Assembly (NCBI GenBank): GCA_964371655.1 | Contig: CAYJOD010000023.1 | Location: forward strand, 18,335 to 82,334 | Reading direction: 5' to 3' | Length of the DNA: 64,000 nucleotides | Origin: CAZGSN01 sp964371655 | Lineage (GTDB): Bacteria > Desulfobacterota > Binatia > HRBIN30 | Part shown: in pieces, positions 15,609 through 24,089 of the stretch | How positions within the stretch are numbered: position 1 is the first letter of the stretch | Layout: each line of letters opens with the position of its first letter | The notes under the pieces: generated by a model | Told to the model about the DNA's origin: nothing | The model's database searches: none | Seen by the model: only the letters and a program-made list of their open reading frames with translations | Translations under genes and position numbers: made by a program

Positions 15609-17549
15609 TTAGTGTGCCTTGTCAACCCGGACGTAGACGTCCATGAAATCGTCGTTGACGACGAGCTTGATCTTCTGCTGTGCAAACAATCGATAATACC
15701 GCGGCAACAGCTCGTTATCGACTCGTTGGATGAGTCGCGCCGCGCCGGTATTGCCATGCCAAAACAGTTGGAGAGAACGACCAAAATGACGCGGGCCCAT
15801 CACGATCACTTTGGGACGATCCTGCATCAAGCAATCGAAATCCGCATCGACGTAGCGGTCCCAGTATTGATCAACGAAGACGATGGCCCCCGAAAGAGCC
15901 GGGCGCGATCGTTCGAACCAGGATTCGACGTTGGGATCGCTCGGCAGGAGCAGGACGGTGTCGGTGGGCTGTGGTGCCAGTCGGCGAACGAGCTTCACGA
16001 CGTCGCGCATGCCCGCAGCGCTCGGCGCCAGCCGCGCCCCCGCCAGGTACCTCACCTCCGGCCAGGTATCCGTGCACGACCGAATGCGTATGGCTGCGCT
16101 CCCGAGCGTCGTCCACATGACGAGCTCGAACGCAAAAGCTGCGGCGGTAGCCAGCAGCATGAAGGTGATCCGGCCACTCGGCAGTAATCGACGTACGGTA
16201 CGACAGGCGAGGAAGACAACGACCGCGAGCGCGCCCATGATCAGCGGGTTGTTGTCGTACGTCCAACGAAAGATCGCGACGGACAGGGTGTGAAACACCG
16301 CTGCCGGGAAGAGGACCAACGCAAATAACATAAGCGGTTGTAGATCCGCCGCCAGGGCTCGCCGCGGAGCGAGCGCCGCGAGCCCCGCCAGAGCGATGAG
16401 GATGAGACACAGCAGCAGGCCAATTGAGAGCAGGTCTGCGGGCAACATCCCTACGATTGGCGAGAATCCCGGTAGGGGCTGGACCGGTTGGTGTAGCGAA
16501 AGCAGCATGGCGAGGCCTGTCACGGCTCCCACGATCGCCGCGAGATAAACCAGCAGCCAAGGGCCAGGGCTGTCGGTCGTTGATCCTCCGAGCTCGGATT
16601 CATTGGCGTCAGCCGCGGCGCGATCGCTTGAACGTCGTCGGGCGGACATGCCGAAGATGAGAAGAAGCACAGCCGCGGCCAACATCGTTGGGGTCCACAG
16701 GGCTGCAATCTGGAAGGCGTAGTCGCCCAGGTTTCCGCTAAGCGTCGCGAGGCCGCCCTTCGGCTCGGAGCCGGTGAGGAAGACGTCGAGGAAGAATCCC
16801 TGAACGCTCATGAATGGTGTGAGGAGCACACACCCCAAGAGCAGCGCGGCCGTGACCGCGCCGATGTACGCCATCAAGCGACCCAGCCGTTGGCGCCAGG
16901 AATCGGAAGGCGGCAACAAGGCAATGGCGCTGCAAACGCCCAAGGCGGCACCCGCGGCCGTGCTCTGTTTGGAGAGAATACACGCCGCTGTGGCAACGGC
17001 GAGCGCGCTCAGCCGCCCAGCACGGCGCAGGGGCAGGTCGTGGGTGCTTCGCACGCCTTCTCGGCCTGGAAGAACATAGGCCGCAGCGGTGACTGCCACG
17101 AGAGAGACCAGGGCCTGGGTGATGGCGTCGTAGGCGATCGTCTTTGGCAGGGAGAAGAACATCGGCATCGTCGCCAATGCGGCAAGGAAGGGGACCGGTT
17201 GTCGCACATGGCGTGAAAGGCCTACATAGAGGATCAGGATGGCAAGACACTGGAAGGTGAAGTTCAGCACGCTCTCGGAAAGCCAAGTGCCGTGCGCGCC
17301 GAAGAGCAGCGCGGCGAGGACAAACGAGAGCGGCGGCAACGGCAGGTGTCCGCCGTCGGTGTACAGGAGCTGACCGGCCGCCACCCGATTGGCAATCGGC
17401 ACCACCCAACCGGTGAACTCCCGATCAGCCCACGTGGAAGTCCAGTGGCACGGCACCATGACCACGCCAATGGCCGTGAACGCGGCAAGCAAGAGGGCTA
17501 GCTCGCAGAGGAGCCAGCGGGTCTCATGGTGTTGGCGCGATTGGGACAT
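15609..17549 (-). CDS. Large polytopic membrane protein, GT-C glycosyltransferase-like
   Basis: 646 residues with about 11-13 hydrophobic segments starting at residue 12 and a soluble C-terminal region of about 170 residues. After the first TM helix an acidic loop STWADREFTGWVVP is followed by RVAAGQLLYTDGGHLPLPPLSFVLAA. An acidic first periplasmic loop and the xLYTDGxHxPLPP pattern are typical of GT-C enzymes that use polyprenyl-phosphate sugars (ArnT/PMT-like). The C-terminal part (LPSDPNVESWFERSRPALSG, PKVIVMGPRHFGR) is characteristic of such membrane proteins of unknown specificity. It probably adds a sugar to a surface polymer or protein on the periplasmic side. Confidence 0.7.
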   Translation of the reverse strand: MSQSRQHHETRWLLCELALLLAAFTAIGVVMVPCHWTSTWADREFTGWVVPIANRVAAGQLLYTDGGHLPLPPLSFVLAALLFGAHGTWLSESVLNFTFQCLAILILYVGLSRHVRQPVPFLAALATMPMFFSLPKTIAYDAITQALVSLVAVTAAAYVLPGREGVRSTHDLPLRRAGRLSALAVATAACILSKQSTAAGAALGVCSAIALLPPSDSWRQRLGRLMAYIGAVTAALLLGCVLLTPFMSVQGFFLDVFLTGSEPKGGLATLSGNLGDYAFQIAALWTPTMLAAAVLLLIFGMSARRRSSDRAAADANESELGGSTTDSPGPWLLVYLAAIVGAVTGLAMLLSLHQPVQPLPGFSPIVGMLPADLLSIGLLLCLILIALAGLAALAPRRALAADLQPLMLFALVLFPAAVFHTLSVAIFRWTYDNNPLIMGALAVVVFLACRTVRRLLPSGRITFMLLATAAAFAFELVMWTTLGSAAIRIRSCTDTWPEVRYLAGARLAPSAAGMRDVVKLVRRLAPQPTDTVLLLPSDPNVESWFERSRPALSGAIVFVDQYWDRYVDADFDCLMQDRPKVIVMGPRHFGRSLQLFWHGNTGAARLIQRVDNELLPRYYRLFAQQKIKLVVNDDFMDVYVRVDKAH

Positions 17550-17715
17550 AGTGGAATGCGGGGCTTCGTATCACGAGCGACGTACGCAGCCTACGACAAT
17601 GGCTTAACGGGCATCGAGGGCGCGTCCGGGGTCGCGTGCGTGGTAGGATCTCGAAAGGGAGTTCCCGAATCGGTATGGTGCATCAACGTGGATTCGGGGA
17701 ATCGAGAGGTGAATC

Positions 17716-17970
17716 ATGACGTCAGTGACCATTCAGCTGCCCGATGAGTTGCCCAGTTCTCTGCACCGCTCACCCAACGAACTGGAGAAGGATATCAAGC
17801 TTGCCGCGGCCATTGATTGGTACCGTTAGGGGCTGATCTCGCAGGGTCGTGCCGCTGAGCTAGCGGGGTTGCCCCGAGTTGCCTTTCTGGACGCACTGGC
17901 CGCCCGCAAGATCGACGTGATTCACCTCGATGTGGACGAGCTGAAGCAGGAGATTGAAGATCTTGTTTGA
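17716..17970 (+). pseudogene. UPF0175-family antitoxin gene interrupted by an in-frame amber codon
   Basis: ATG 17716, with GAGAGGTG just upstream, reads 37 codons (MTSVTIQLPDELPSSLHRSP, then KLAAAIDWYR) to TAG at 17827-17829, then continues in the same frame as GLISQGRAAELAGLPRVAFLD and DVIHLDVDELKQEIEDL to TGA at 17968-17970. Together the two parts make a normal 84-residue UPF0175 protein, including the helix-turn-helix-like GRAAELAG segment, so one substitution broke it. UPF0175 proteins are usually antitoxins paired with a downstream PIN-like DUF3368 toxin. Only a possible remnant of the toxin start (FESAVVHASP, from about 17960) follows before stops. Confidence 0.75.
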
Positions 17971-18115
17971 GAGCGCGGTCGTCCATGCCTCGCCCCAACG
18001 TCCCTGCGAGTCCCTAGCGCCCGCCTAGCTCTGCTTATCAATCGCTACGAGCCGCGTTTCAATTGACAATTGAAGCGCACACGTCGTAAGGCCCCTGGCT
18101 TTGGAAGGGTAGTTC

Positions 18116-20530
18116 ATGCGGTTATTCCGTTGCGGTTGCTCCTGCTGCTTCGTCGGCGCGGCGTTCGTTCTTTGTGTCTCCTTGTTGGCCGCCTGCGGTC
18201 GTAGCGACTCGAGGAGCTCGATGCCGCCGACAGCGACGCATACACCGCCGTCGACAGCCACGAACACATTACCCCCACCCACAGGGACGGCGACGCTCAC
18301 GCCGACATCGTCGCTCACCGCGACGCCGATGGCCTCGCCGACGCCCACGTCCACAGTCGACCCTACGCCCACATCGACAGGTACCGTCACACCGATCCCG
18401 AGCTTCGCGGCGCATGGGAGCGTCGAGCAGATCTACGTTACCGACGCCGTCCCCGGTTCGGCGCTCCAGCTGATCGATACTACGGGTCAGACCTTGCAGA
18501 CCGGCGCGGCCGACGCCCAGGGATCGTTCATCTTTCGGCACGTGCCCGTTGGGTCGGGCTACATCGTCGCCATGGGATCGGGCGACTCGCAGCAGGCGTC
18601 GCAGGTCGTCGCGGCGACGGATCCGAACGATCCCCCCGATCCGTCCTTCTATTCGAATCAACAACTCACCGGTGGCTACCAGTACCTGACGACGCGCGAT
18701 GGCACCAAGCTCGCCATCGTGGTGTACCTGCCGGGACCGATCGACAAAGGCCCGTATCCGACGCTGATCGATTACGCGGGCTACGACCAGGCCAATCCCG
18801 ACGGACCGACGACGGATCCGATTAGCGTCATCTTCGGCCAAGCGGCCGGCTACGCGGTCGCCAGCATCAACATTCGTGGCACTGGCTGCTCCGGCGGCGC
18901 CTTCGATTTCTTCGAGACGTTACAGTGCACAGATGGCTACGACGCCATTGAAATCGTCGCCGCGCAGCCGTGGGTGCTGAACCACAAGGTGGGGATGACG
19001 GGTATCTCGTACACCGGCTACAGCCAGTTGTTCGTCGCGCAGTACCAGCCGCCTTCCCTCGCGGCGATCGCACCTCTCTCCGTCATTGCCGGGGTGGCTC
19101 CCTTGTTGTACCCGGGCGGCATTTTCAATAACGGTTTTGCCCTCGGCTGGGTGGAAGGACGGGTGCACGATTCGATGGTTGGCGGCCAGCCCTGGTCGCA
19201 GACGCGCCTCAACAACGGCGACCAGGTCTGCATCGATAATATGAAGCTACGCGGCCAGACGCCCGATCTGCTCGCCGAGGTTTACGCGAACACAGTGATC
19301 GACCCGGCCATCGTTGACCCGCTGACACCAGCCACATTCGTCAACCGGATCAACGTGCCGGTATTTCTCGCGGGGGCGTGGCAGGACGAGCAAGTGGGTC
19401 CCTACTTCGCCACGATGCTCGGAAACTTCACTGGCACCGACAAGCTGCACTTCACCGTGGTCAATGGAGCCCACGGCGATGCGCTGGATCCGGCGATTTT
19501 CACACGGTGGTTGGAGTTTCTGTCTTTCTACGTGCGCGACGAGATCCCGCAGCTCTCGGTCGGGGCACGAGTCGCGCTGGGAGGATATGCCGGCGCCAAC
19601 TTGGGCGCGCGCAAGGTGACGATCGAGCCCGACCGTTTTACCAATGCTCCGTCCTTCGCCGCGGCGCTCTCAAGCTTTGAAAGCGAGCCGAAGATCCGCA
19701 TCCTCTTCGACAGTGGCGGCGTCGCCCCGTTTGGCGGCCCGCAGCTGGGCTTGGAGCGTTCGTTCAATCATTGGCCGGTCGAGGGACTGCAACCGACGAT
19801 CTGGTACTTCCAGGATGGCGGCCGGCTCGATCCGGCGCCGCCGGTGGGCGATGGAGCAGACTCGTACATCTATGACCCATCGCGCTCACAACTCTCCAGT
19901 TGTCCCAATTGCAATGTGTGGCTGGCCACGCCGCATTGGGATTGGCAGCCGCTGCCAAGCGGCAACGCCGTCGCCTACGTGACCGATCCGCTCACCGAGA
20001 CGCTGGAGATGGTCGGCTCCGGGAGTGTCGACCTATGGTTGCAATCGACCGCCACCGATGCCGACCTGCAGGTCACGCTCAGCGAGGTGCGGCCGGACGG
20101 CAATGAAACCTACATCCAGACGGGCTGGCTGCGCGCCAGTCACCGTAAGCTCGACGATGATGCATCGACCATCCTGCGGCCGCTGCAGACCCATTTCGCG
20201 GTCGACGTCGCCCCTCTCCCGGCCGCGCAGTTTGTCCTGGCGCGCGTCGAGATCTATCCGTTCGGCCACGTCTTCCGTGCCGGCTCGCAAATCCGGATCT
20301 CCATCGAGGCACCGGGCGGCGACCGTCCCGCGTGGAATTTCGCCGCCCTGCCTTTACCGACCGATGGCAGCCAGGTGATCAACACCATCGCGCACTCGGC
20401 AGCGTATCCGTCGCGGGTGGTGTTGCCGGTGGTGCCCGACGCGAATGTTACCACGCCGCTGCCGCCGTGCCCGTCGCTGCGCGGACAGCCGTGCCGCAGT
20501 TACGTCCCCCTTACCAATACCCCAGGCTGA
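18116..20530 (+). CDS. Lipoprotein S15/CocE-type acyl-peptide or ester hydrolase
   Basis: 804 residues. The signal peptide ends in a good lipobox, LLAAC with Cys27. Residues 30-95 are a Thr/Pro-rich linker. A small beta domain (about 100-175) resembles a carboxypeptidase-regulatory-like fold. The alpha/beta-hydrolase of the X-Pro dipeptidyl-peptidase/CocE family follows: the nucleophile is S298 in GMTGISYTGYS, the acid is likely the Asp in LAGAWQDEQVGPY and the base the His in NGAHGDALDP. The C-terminal 250 residues form the family jelly-roll domain (GSVDLWLQSTATDADLQVTL). It should sit on the outside of a membrane and cleave an ester or peptide; the substrate is unknown. A GC-rich hairpin follows, shared with the convergent gene. 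Confidence 0.82.
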   Translation: MRLFRCGCSCCFVGAAFVLCVSLLAACGRSDSRSSMPPTATHTPPSTATNTLPPPTGTATLTPTSSLTATPMASPTPTSTVDPTPTSTGTVTPIPSFAAHGSVEQIYVTDAVPGSALQLIDTTGQTLQTGAADAQGSFIFRHVPVGSGYIVAMGSGDSQQASQVVAATDPNDPPDPSFYSNQQLTGGYQYLTTRDGTKLAIVVYLPGPIDKGPYPTLIDYAGYDQANPDGPTTDPISVIFGQAAGYAVASINIRGTGCSGGAFDFFETLQCTDGYDAIEIVAAQPWVLNHKVGMTGISYTGYSQLFVAQYQPPSLAAIAPLSVIAGVAPLLYPGGIFNNGFALGWVEGRVHDSMVGGQPWSQTRLNNGDQVCIDNMKLRGQTPDLLAEVYANTVIDPAIVDPLTPATFVNRINVPVFLAGAWQDEQVGPYFATMLGNFTGTDKLHFTVVNGAHGDALDPAIFTRWLEFLSFYVRDEIPQLSVGARVALGGYAGANLGARKVTIEPDRFTNAPSFAAALSSFESEPKIRILFDSGGVAPFGGPQLGLERSFNHWPVEGLQPTIWYFQDGGRLDPAPPVGDGADSYIYDPSRSQLSSCPNCNVWLATPHWDWQPLPSGNAVAYVTDPLTETLEMVGSGSVDLWLQSTATDADLQVTLSEVRPDGNETYIQTGWLRASHRKLDDDASTILRPLQTHFAVDVAPLPAAQFVLARVEIYPFGHVFRAGSQIRISIEAPGGDRPAWNFAALPLPTDGSQVINTIAHSAAYPSRVVLPVVPDANVTTPLPPCPSLRGQPCRSYVPLTNTPG

Positions 20531-20561
20531 CGCGAGGCATGATCGTGTTCAAGAGTTGAAG

Positions 20562-20784
20562 GTCGAAGAGGCAGGGCCACGGCAAAGTCGAGTCACGGAG
20601 GGCTTCGGCCGAGGAATCGCTCATTTCCACCCTCCGGCGGACGAGCCGTCCGCGATTGCCTGAAACCAGTGCCCCGAGCGGAATATCATCGCCGGGAGCG
20701 CGGGCGGCCCGCCCGCTTTGCTCAGCACCTCTGCGGTGCATGCAGGCTCCGTCAGCGACTTTGCCGTGGCCCTGGTCAAAGAGG
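20562..20784. mobile_element. Miniature inverted-repeat element, family 2, copy 2
   Basis: The element is 20572-20774 (203 bp) with perfect 18-bp ends, CAGGGCCACGGCAAAGTC and GACTTTGCCGTGGCCCTG. Flanking 10-mers GTCGAAGAGG (20562-20571) and GTCAAAGAGG (20775-20784) differ at one base and are probably an older target duplication. The interior aligns closely with copy 1 at 5162-5370, including GACGAGCCGTCCGCG and GCGGGCGGCCCGCCCGC. No protein is encoded, so it depends on a transposase elsewhere. Confidence 0.87.
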
Positions 20785-20842
20785 GGACACTCGCCCCGGC
20801 GCATTCATCCTCGAACGTGGGCGCGGTTGTGGTCGAGGTGGG

Positions 20843-20872
20843 AAGAGCGGCGGCGGGGCCGCCGCCGCTCTT
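20843..20872. terminator. Bidirectional terminator-like hairpin between convergent genes
   Basis: AAGAGCGGCGGCG pairs with CGCCGCCGCTCTT around a 4-base loop, giving a very stable 13-bp stem. It lies 6 bp from the stop of the minus-strand gene ending at 20878 and downstream of the plus-strand hydrolase. Only short runs (TTT on one side, TTCC on the other) follow, so it is a weak classical terminator in either direction. Confidence 0.6.
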
Positions 20873-20877
20873 TGGGT

Positions 20878-23800
20878 TCAGCCGTTGGGACAGGAGCTGT
20901 TGATGCTGCCGTCGTCGAAATGATCGCAGTCAAGGTCCCGCAAACCGTTCATACCGCGAATGGCGCGGCATAGACGACAATCGACACTGGCCTCGATGCA
21001 ACCGATCGGCTCGGCGGCCTCCGCACAGCGGCCGGGAATGATAGTTGTCGGATCGCCGGCGCTGCAGTATTGCGCCAGGGCCCTGCTCAAGCGCGCGCGG
21101 GCAGTGGCAACCTTTCCACCGGCGTCGACGTGAACCTCGTCCAGGCAGCGCCCGAGAGTGATTTGCGAAACAATCGAGTCGTCCTTCAAGCCGAGCACCT
21201 GGCAAATCAGGAATAGCCGGCGTTTGCTGTCAAATAGGCTCTCGTAGCTTTTGAAGATCTGATCTTGGCATTTCGCTGCGGCGCGATCCGTGGCGCGCAG
21301 GACGATGGCCTCGGCGAGATCGGTGCCGAAGATATCTCCAGTCAGGCTGATCGATTCGGCCACCGCCACGTCGTTGATGGTGCTGGCCGATGCGGCTCCG
21401 AAGTCAGGATCCAGCGCACAGTTGCGCGTATGGGCCGCGATGGTGTTGGCGCGCGCACGGGCGACTCGCCCGTACGGATCGCCGAGCATGCAGGCTTGCG
21501 GATTGCCGATCTTGGCCCGATTGGCATTCCCAAGGCAGGCTCGGGCGACGCGCCCTTGGGCGTCGATGACGGCGGATCCGTTCGCGTTCAGCGACTTCAA
21601 GCACATCTTCTGCTGCTGGCTCTCTACCACCTCGATCCGACAATCCGCCGAACACCCGTCGCCATCGACTTGCGCAGCGTCGTCGCATTCTTCCCCAAGT
21701 GCATCATCGACGACGCCGTTGCCGCACAGCGAAGGCGTTGCGGTCGGCGTGGGCGTCGTGCTCACCTCAGGAGTCGACGAAGGCGGTACGCTGCTGGCGG
21801 TGGAAGTGGGAGAGGATGTCGGCGTCGCGCTGACGTCGACAGTCGCCGTGGCCGTCGCTTCCGGCGCAGTCGGGGTCGTGGTCACCACCGGTGTGCTCGT
21901 TTCGACCGGTGTGCTTGTTTGTGCGGGCGTTTCGGTTGGCGACGGCGTCGGCGCGTCGGTAGGCGTCTCGGTCGCGGTGCGCGTCGGCACCTCCGTATCG
22001 GTTGCCGTTGGCGCCGTCGTTGGTGTGTCGGTCGGTGCTTCGGTTGGCGTTGGTGCCACGTAGTCGGTGATCACGACGTCGTCACCGCTGCCACCGGTAT
22101 AGGTAATCTGATAGACGCGCGTGCCCGCATCGAAGGTCGCACCCTCCGGCAGCCCGGCGAATGTGCCAACGATGGAGTTGCCCCCGGTGTTCTCGATCAG
22201 GCGGAAGCTGTCGCTTGCGGCCGTGGTGAAGCCGAAGCTGACATTGAGCGTCGCGCCGCCGAGATCGACAGGCCCGCCGACGACGAGCTGGTCGTATTCA
22301 CCTGCCGCTGTCCCACCGATGTCGACGTCCAAGCTCGCTCCCGGCGCCAATGTCAGGCCACCAGTGCCGATGCTTAGAACGCCGGGGCCGGACTTGCCCG
22401 GCGCGACGTGGCTGCCAGATGCTGCCGCGCTCAGCGTTGTCACCGAACCTAGTCCCGTCAACGTGGCTGCCGCCGCGCTCAAGCTGGCGGCACCCGAGAC
22501 CGCCGTGGTGCCCTGATCCAGAACGACGGTGGCCCCGGTTGTGACGTCGAAATTCTCGTCCGGTGGGTAGCTGCCATCGAGCACGGTGATGACCGCGTTC
22601 CCGCTGGCGAGATCGAGCGCTTCCTGAATCCGCGTGCTTGTGCTGCTTTGCAGCGACACCACCGCCGGCGCAACCGTGAGCGACGAAAGATCTGGCTGAA
22701 AGCCGAGCGTGCCCGGCTCGGTATCCGTCCCGCTGTTGAGCCACGGCGTGAAGTCGACTCGCGTCGTCGTAGGACTGCCGGGGTTGCAACTGTTGAACAA
22801 GGGGCAGTACTGGATGCGACTCGAGACGGTGGCTTGATCCGATGCACCCCACCAGTTCGCCGAGGCGTCGACGGTCTTGGTCGATTCGCTGCTGCCGGGG
22901 CGGAACAAGAGATAGTTGTTGGTGTTGTTCTCGATGCGGTTGAACTTCACGACGACGTTCGTCGGGGTCGCTGGCGAGCCGCCGCTGCCGATCAGAATCG
23001 TGCCCTTGGTGGCGGTGTTGTTGTGCAGGTAGTTGTTGAGCAGCCGCACGTTGTCGCTGGCGCCATTGTAGATGTAGACCGCGGCATTCGAGCTCGCCGA
23101 CTTGTAGATCTCGTTGCCCTGCACGAGGGTGTTGCTGGCCTCGACCGATAAGGCGTCCTGGGTGGTGTCGTGGATGACGTTGTCGAGTACGACGCCGCCG
23201 CTACGCGCGATGTCCTGGCCGCTGCTGCCGCCGATCTTCACGGCATCGTCGCCGAAGTGATTGTAGACCAGGTTGCCCTGGACCGTCACGTTGAGGTCGG
23301 TCGCCGACAAGGAATAGATGTACACGGCCGAGGTATTGCTGGTGCTGCCGAGATCGTGGATCTCGTTGAACTGGATGTTGGTGTTGCTCGAGCTGCCACT
23401 GGCGCTGCCGCCGACCTCGACCCCGATACTGCCGACCGAATAGATGTGATTGTACTCGACCGTTCCGTTCGTCACCCATTGGAAGCGAACGGCTTTGGCC
23501 GACGTTGGCGAGGTGCGGGTGGCATTGTGCACGAGATTGTACCGGATTGTCGTGCGCTGGCGCTGCGTCGCCACCGGGCCGGCGTCGATCAGAACGCCGC
23601 CGGAGGTCACGGTTGCGACCTCAAAGCCGTTGATCTCGACATCGTCGGCCTGCACGCTGAACACATTCGTCGCGCTGCCGTTGCCCTGCACGATGGATTC
23701 GCTCGCCGAGCCCGCAGTACGCAAGGCCGCGGCAATGCGCGGATCGACATTGGCCTGCTGCCCAAGCAGAGTCAGCGACTTGTTGATGACGATGCCGGAG

Positions 23801-24057
23801 CTGACAGTGTAGGTACCGGCGGCAACATTGACGGTATCGCCCGTCGGGTTGGCTTGCGTGATCGCGTAGGGAATCGTCAGGCAGGCGGAGACCGTACAGT
23901 CGCCGCTGTCGCTGCCGTTGCTCGCCACCAGGCGGGTCGTCGCCAGCGCCGACGATGCGCCGGCGAGCAGGCTGACGAGGATGAGCTGAGCCGCGCGCCG
24001 CCAAGGCGACTCCCGACGCGTCCGACTTACCGAATACGTGCGCGCTGTGATTTGCAC
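20878..24057 (-). CDS. Secreted parallel beta-helix protein with Thr/Pro linker, Cys-rich repeat and shared C-terminal domain
   Basis: About 1059 residues from GTG 24057, chosen because AAAGGA lies 8 bases upstream; an ATG at 24090 overlapping the upstream stop is the alternative. Order of parts: signal peptide (LILVSLLAGASSALA); right-handed beta-helix repeats (about 40-420, many short strands such as VEINGFEVATVTSGGVLID and ASANWWGASD), as in NosD/pectate-lyase-like proteins; a beta region ending in YTGGSGDDVVITDY; a Thr/Pro linker of about 110 residues; a Myxococcus-type Cys-rich repeat (CGNGVVDDALGEECDD, DGDGCSADC); and a C-terminal domain of about 250 residues ending CRLCRAIRGMNGLRDLDCDH and DDGSINSSC. 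That last domain is shared with the next two genes. Likely an outer-surface or secreted glycan-binding or adhesive protein. Confidence 0.78.
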   Translation of the reverse strand: MQITARTYSVSRTRRESPWRRAAQLILVSLLAGASSALATTRLVASNGSDSGDCTVSACLTIPYAITQANPTGDTVNVAAGTYTVSSGIVINKSLTLLGQQANVDPRIAAALRTAGSASESIVQGNGSATNVFSVQADDVEINGFEVATVTSGGVLIDAGPVATQRQRTTIRYNLVHNATRTSPTSAKAVRFQWVTNGTVEYNHIYSVGSIGVEVGGSASGSSSNTNIQFNEIHDLGSTSNTSAVYIYSLSATDLNVTVQGNLVYNHFGDDAVKIGGSSGQDIARSGGVVLDNVIHDTTQDALSVEASNTLVQGNEIYKSASSNAAVYIYNGASDNVRLLNNYLHNNTATKGTILIGSGGSPATPTNVVVKFNRIENNTNNYLLFRPGSSESTKTVDASANWWGASDQATVSSRIQYCPLFNSCNPGSPTTTRVDFTPWLNSGTDTEPGTLGFQPDLSSLTVAPAVVSLQSSTSTRIQEALDLASGNAVITVLDGSYPPDENFDVTTGATVVLDQGTTAVSGAASLSAAAATLTGLGSVTTLSAAASGSHVAPGKSGPGVLSIGTGGLTLAPGASLDVDIGGTAAGEYDQLVVGGPVDLGGATLNVSFGFTTAASDSFRLIENTGGNSIVGTFAGLPEGATFDAGTRVYQITYTGGSGDDVVITDYVAPTPTEAPTDTPTTAPTATDTEVPTRTATETPTDAPTPSPTETPAQTSTPVETSTPVVTTTPTAPEATATATVDVSATPTSSPTSTASSVPPSSTPEVSTTPTPTATPSLCGNGVVDDALGEECDDAAQVDGDGCSADCRIEVVESQQQKMCLKSLNANGSAVIDAQGRVARACLGNANRAKIGNPQACMLGDPYGRVARARANTIAAHTRNCALDPDFGAASASTINDVAVAESISLTGDIFGTDLAEAIVLRATDRAAAKCQDQIFKSYESLFDSKRRLFLICQVLGLKDDSIVSQITLGRCLDEVHVDAGGKVATARARLSRALAQYCSAGDPTTIIPGRCAEAAEPIGCIEASVDCRLCRAIRGMNGLRDLDCDHFDDGSINSSCPNG

Positions 24058-24089
24058 GTTTGTTCCTTTCTGCCAGCCTGCTGTCGTCA

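Noticed and set aside
21265..22377. Long frames antisense to the secreted protein genes
   Set aside because: They mirror the Thr/Pro linker and Cys repeats of the real genes, and are rich in Arg/Gly/Ala without motifs.
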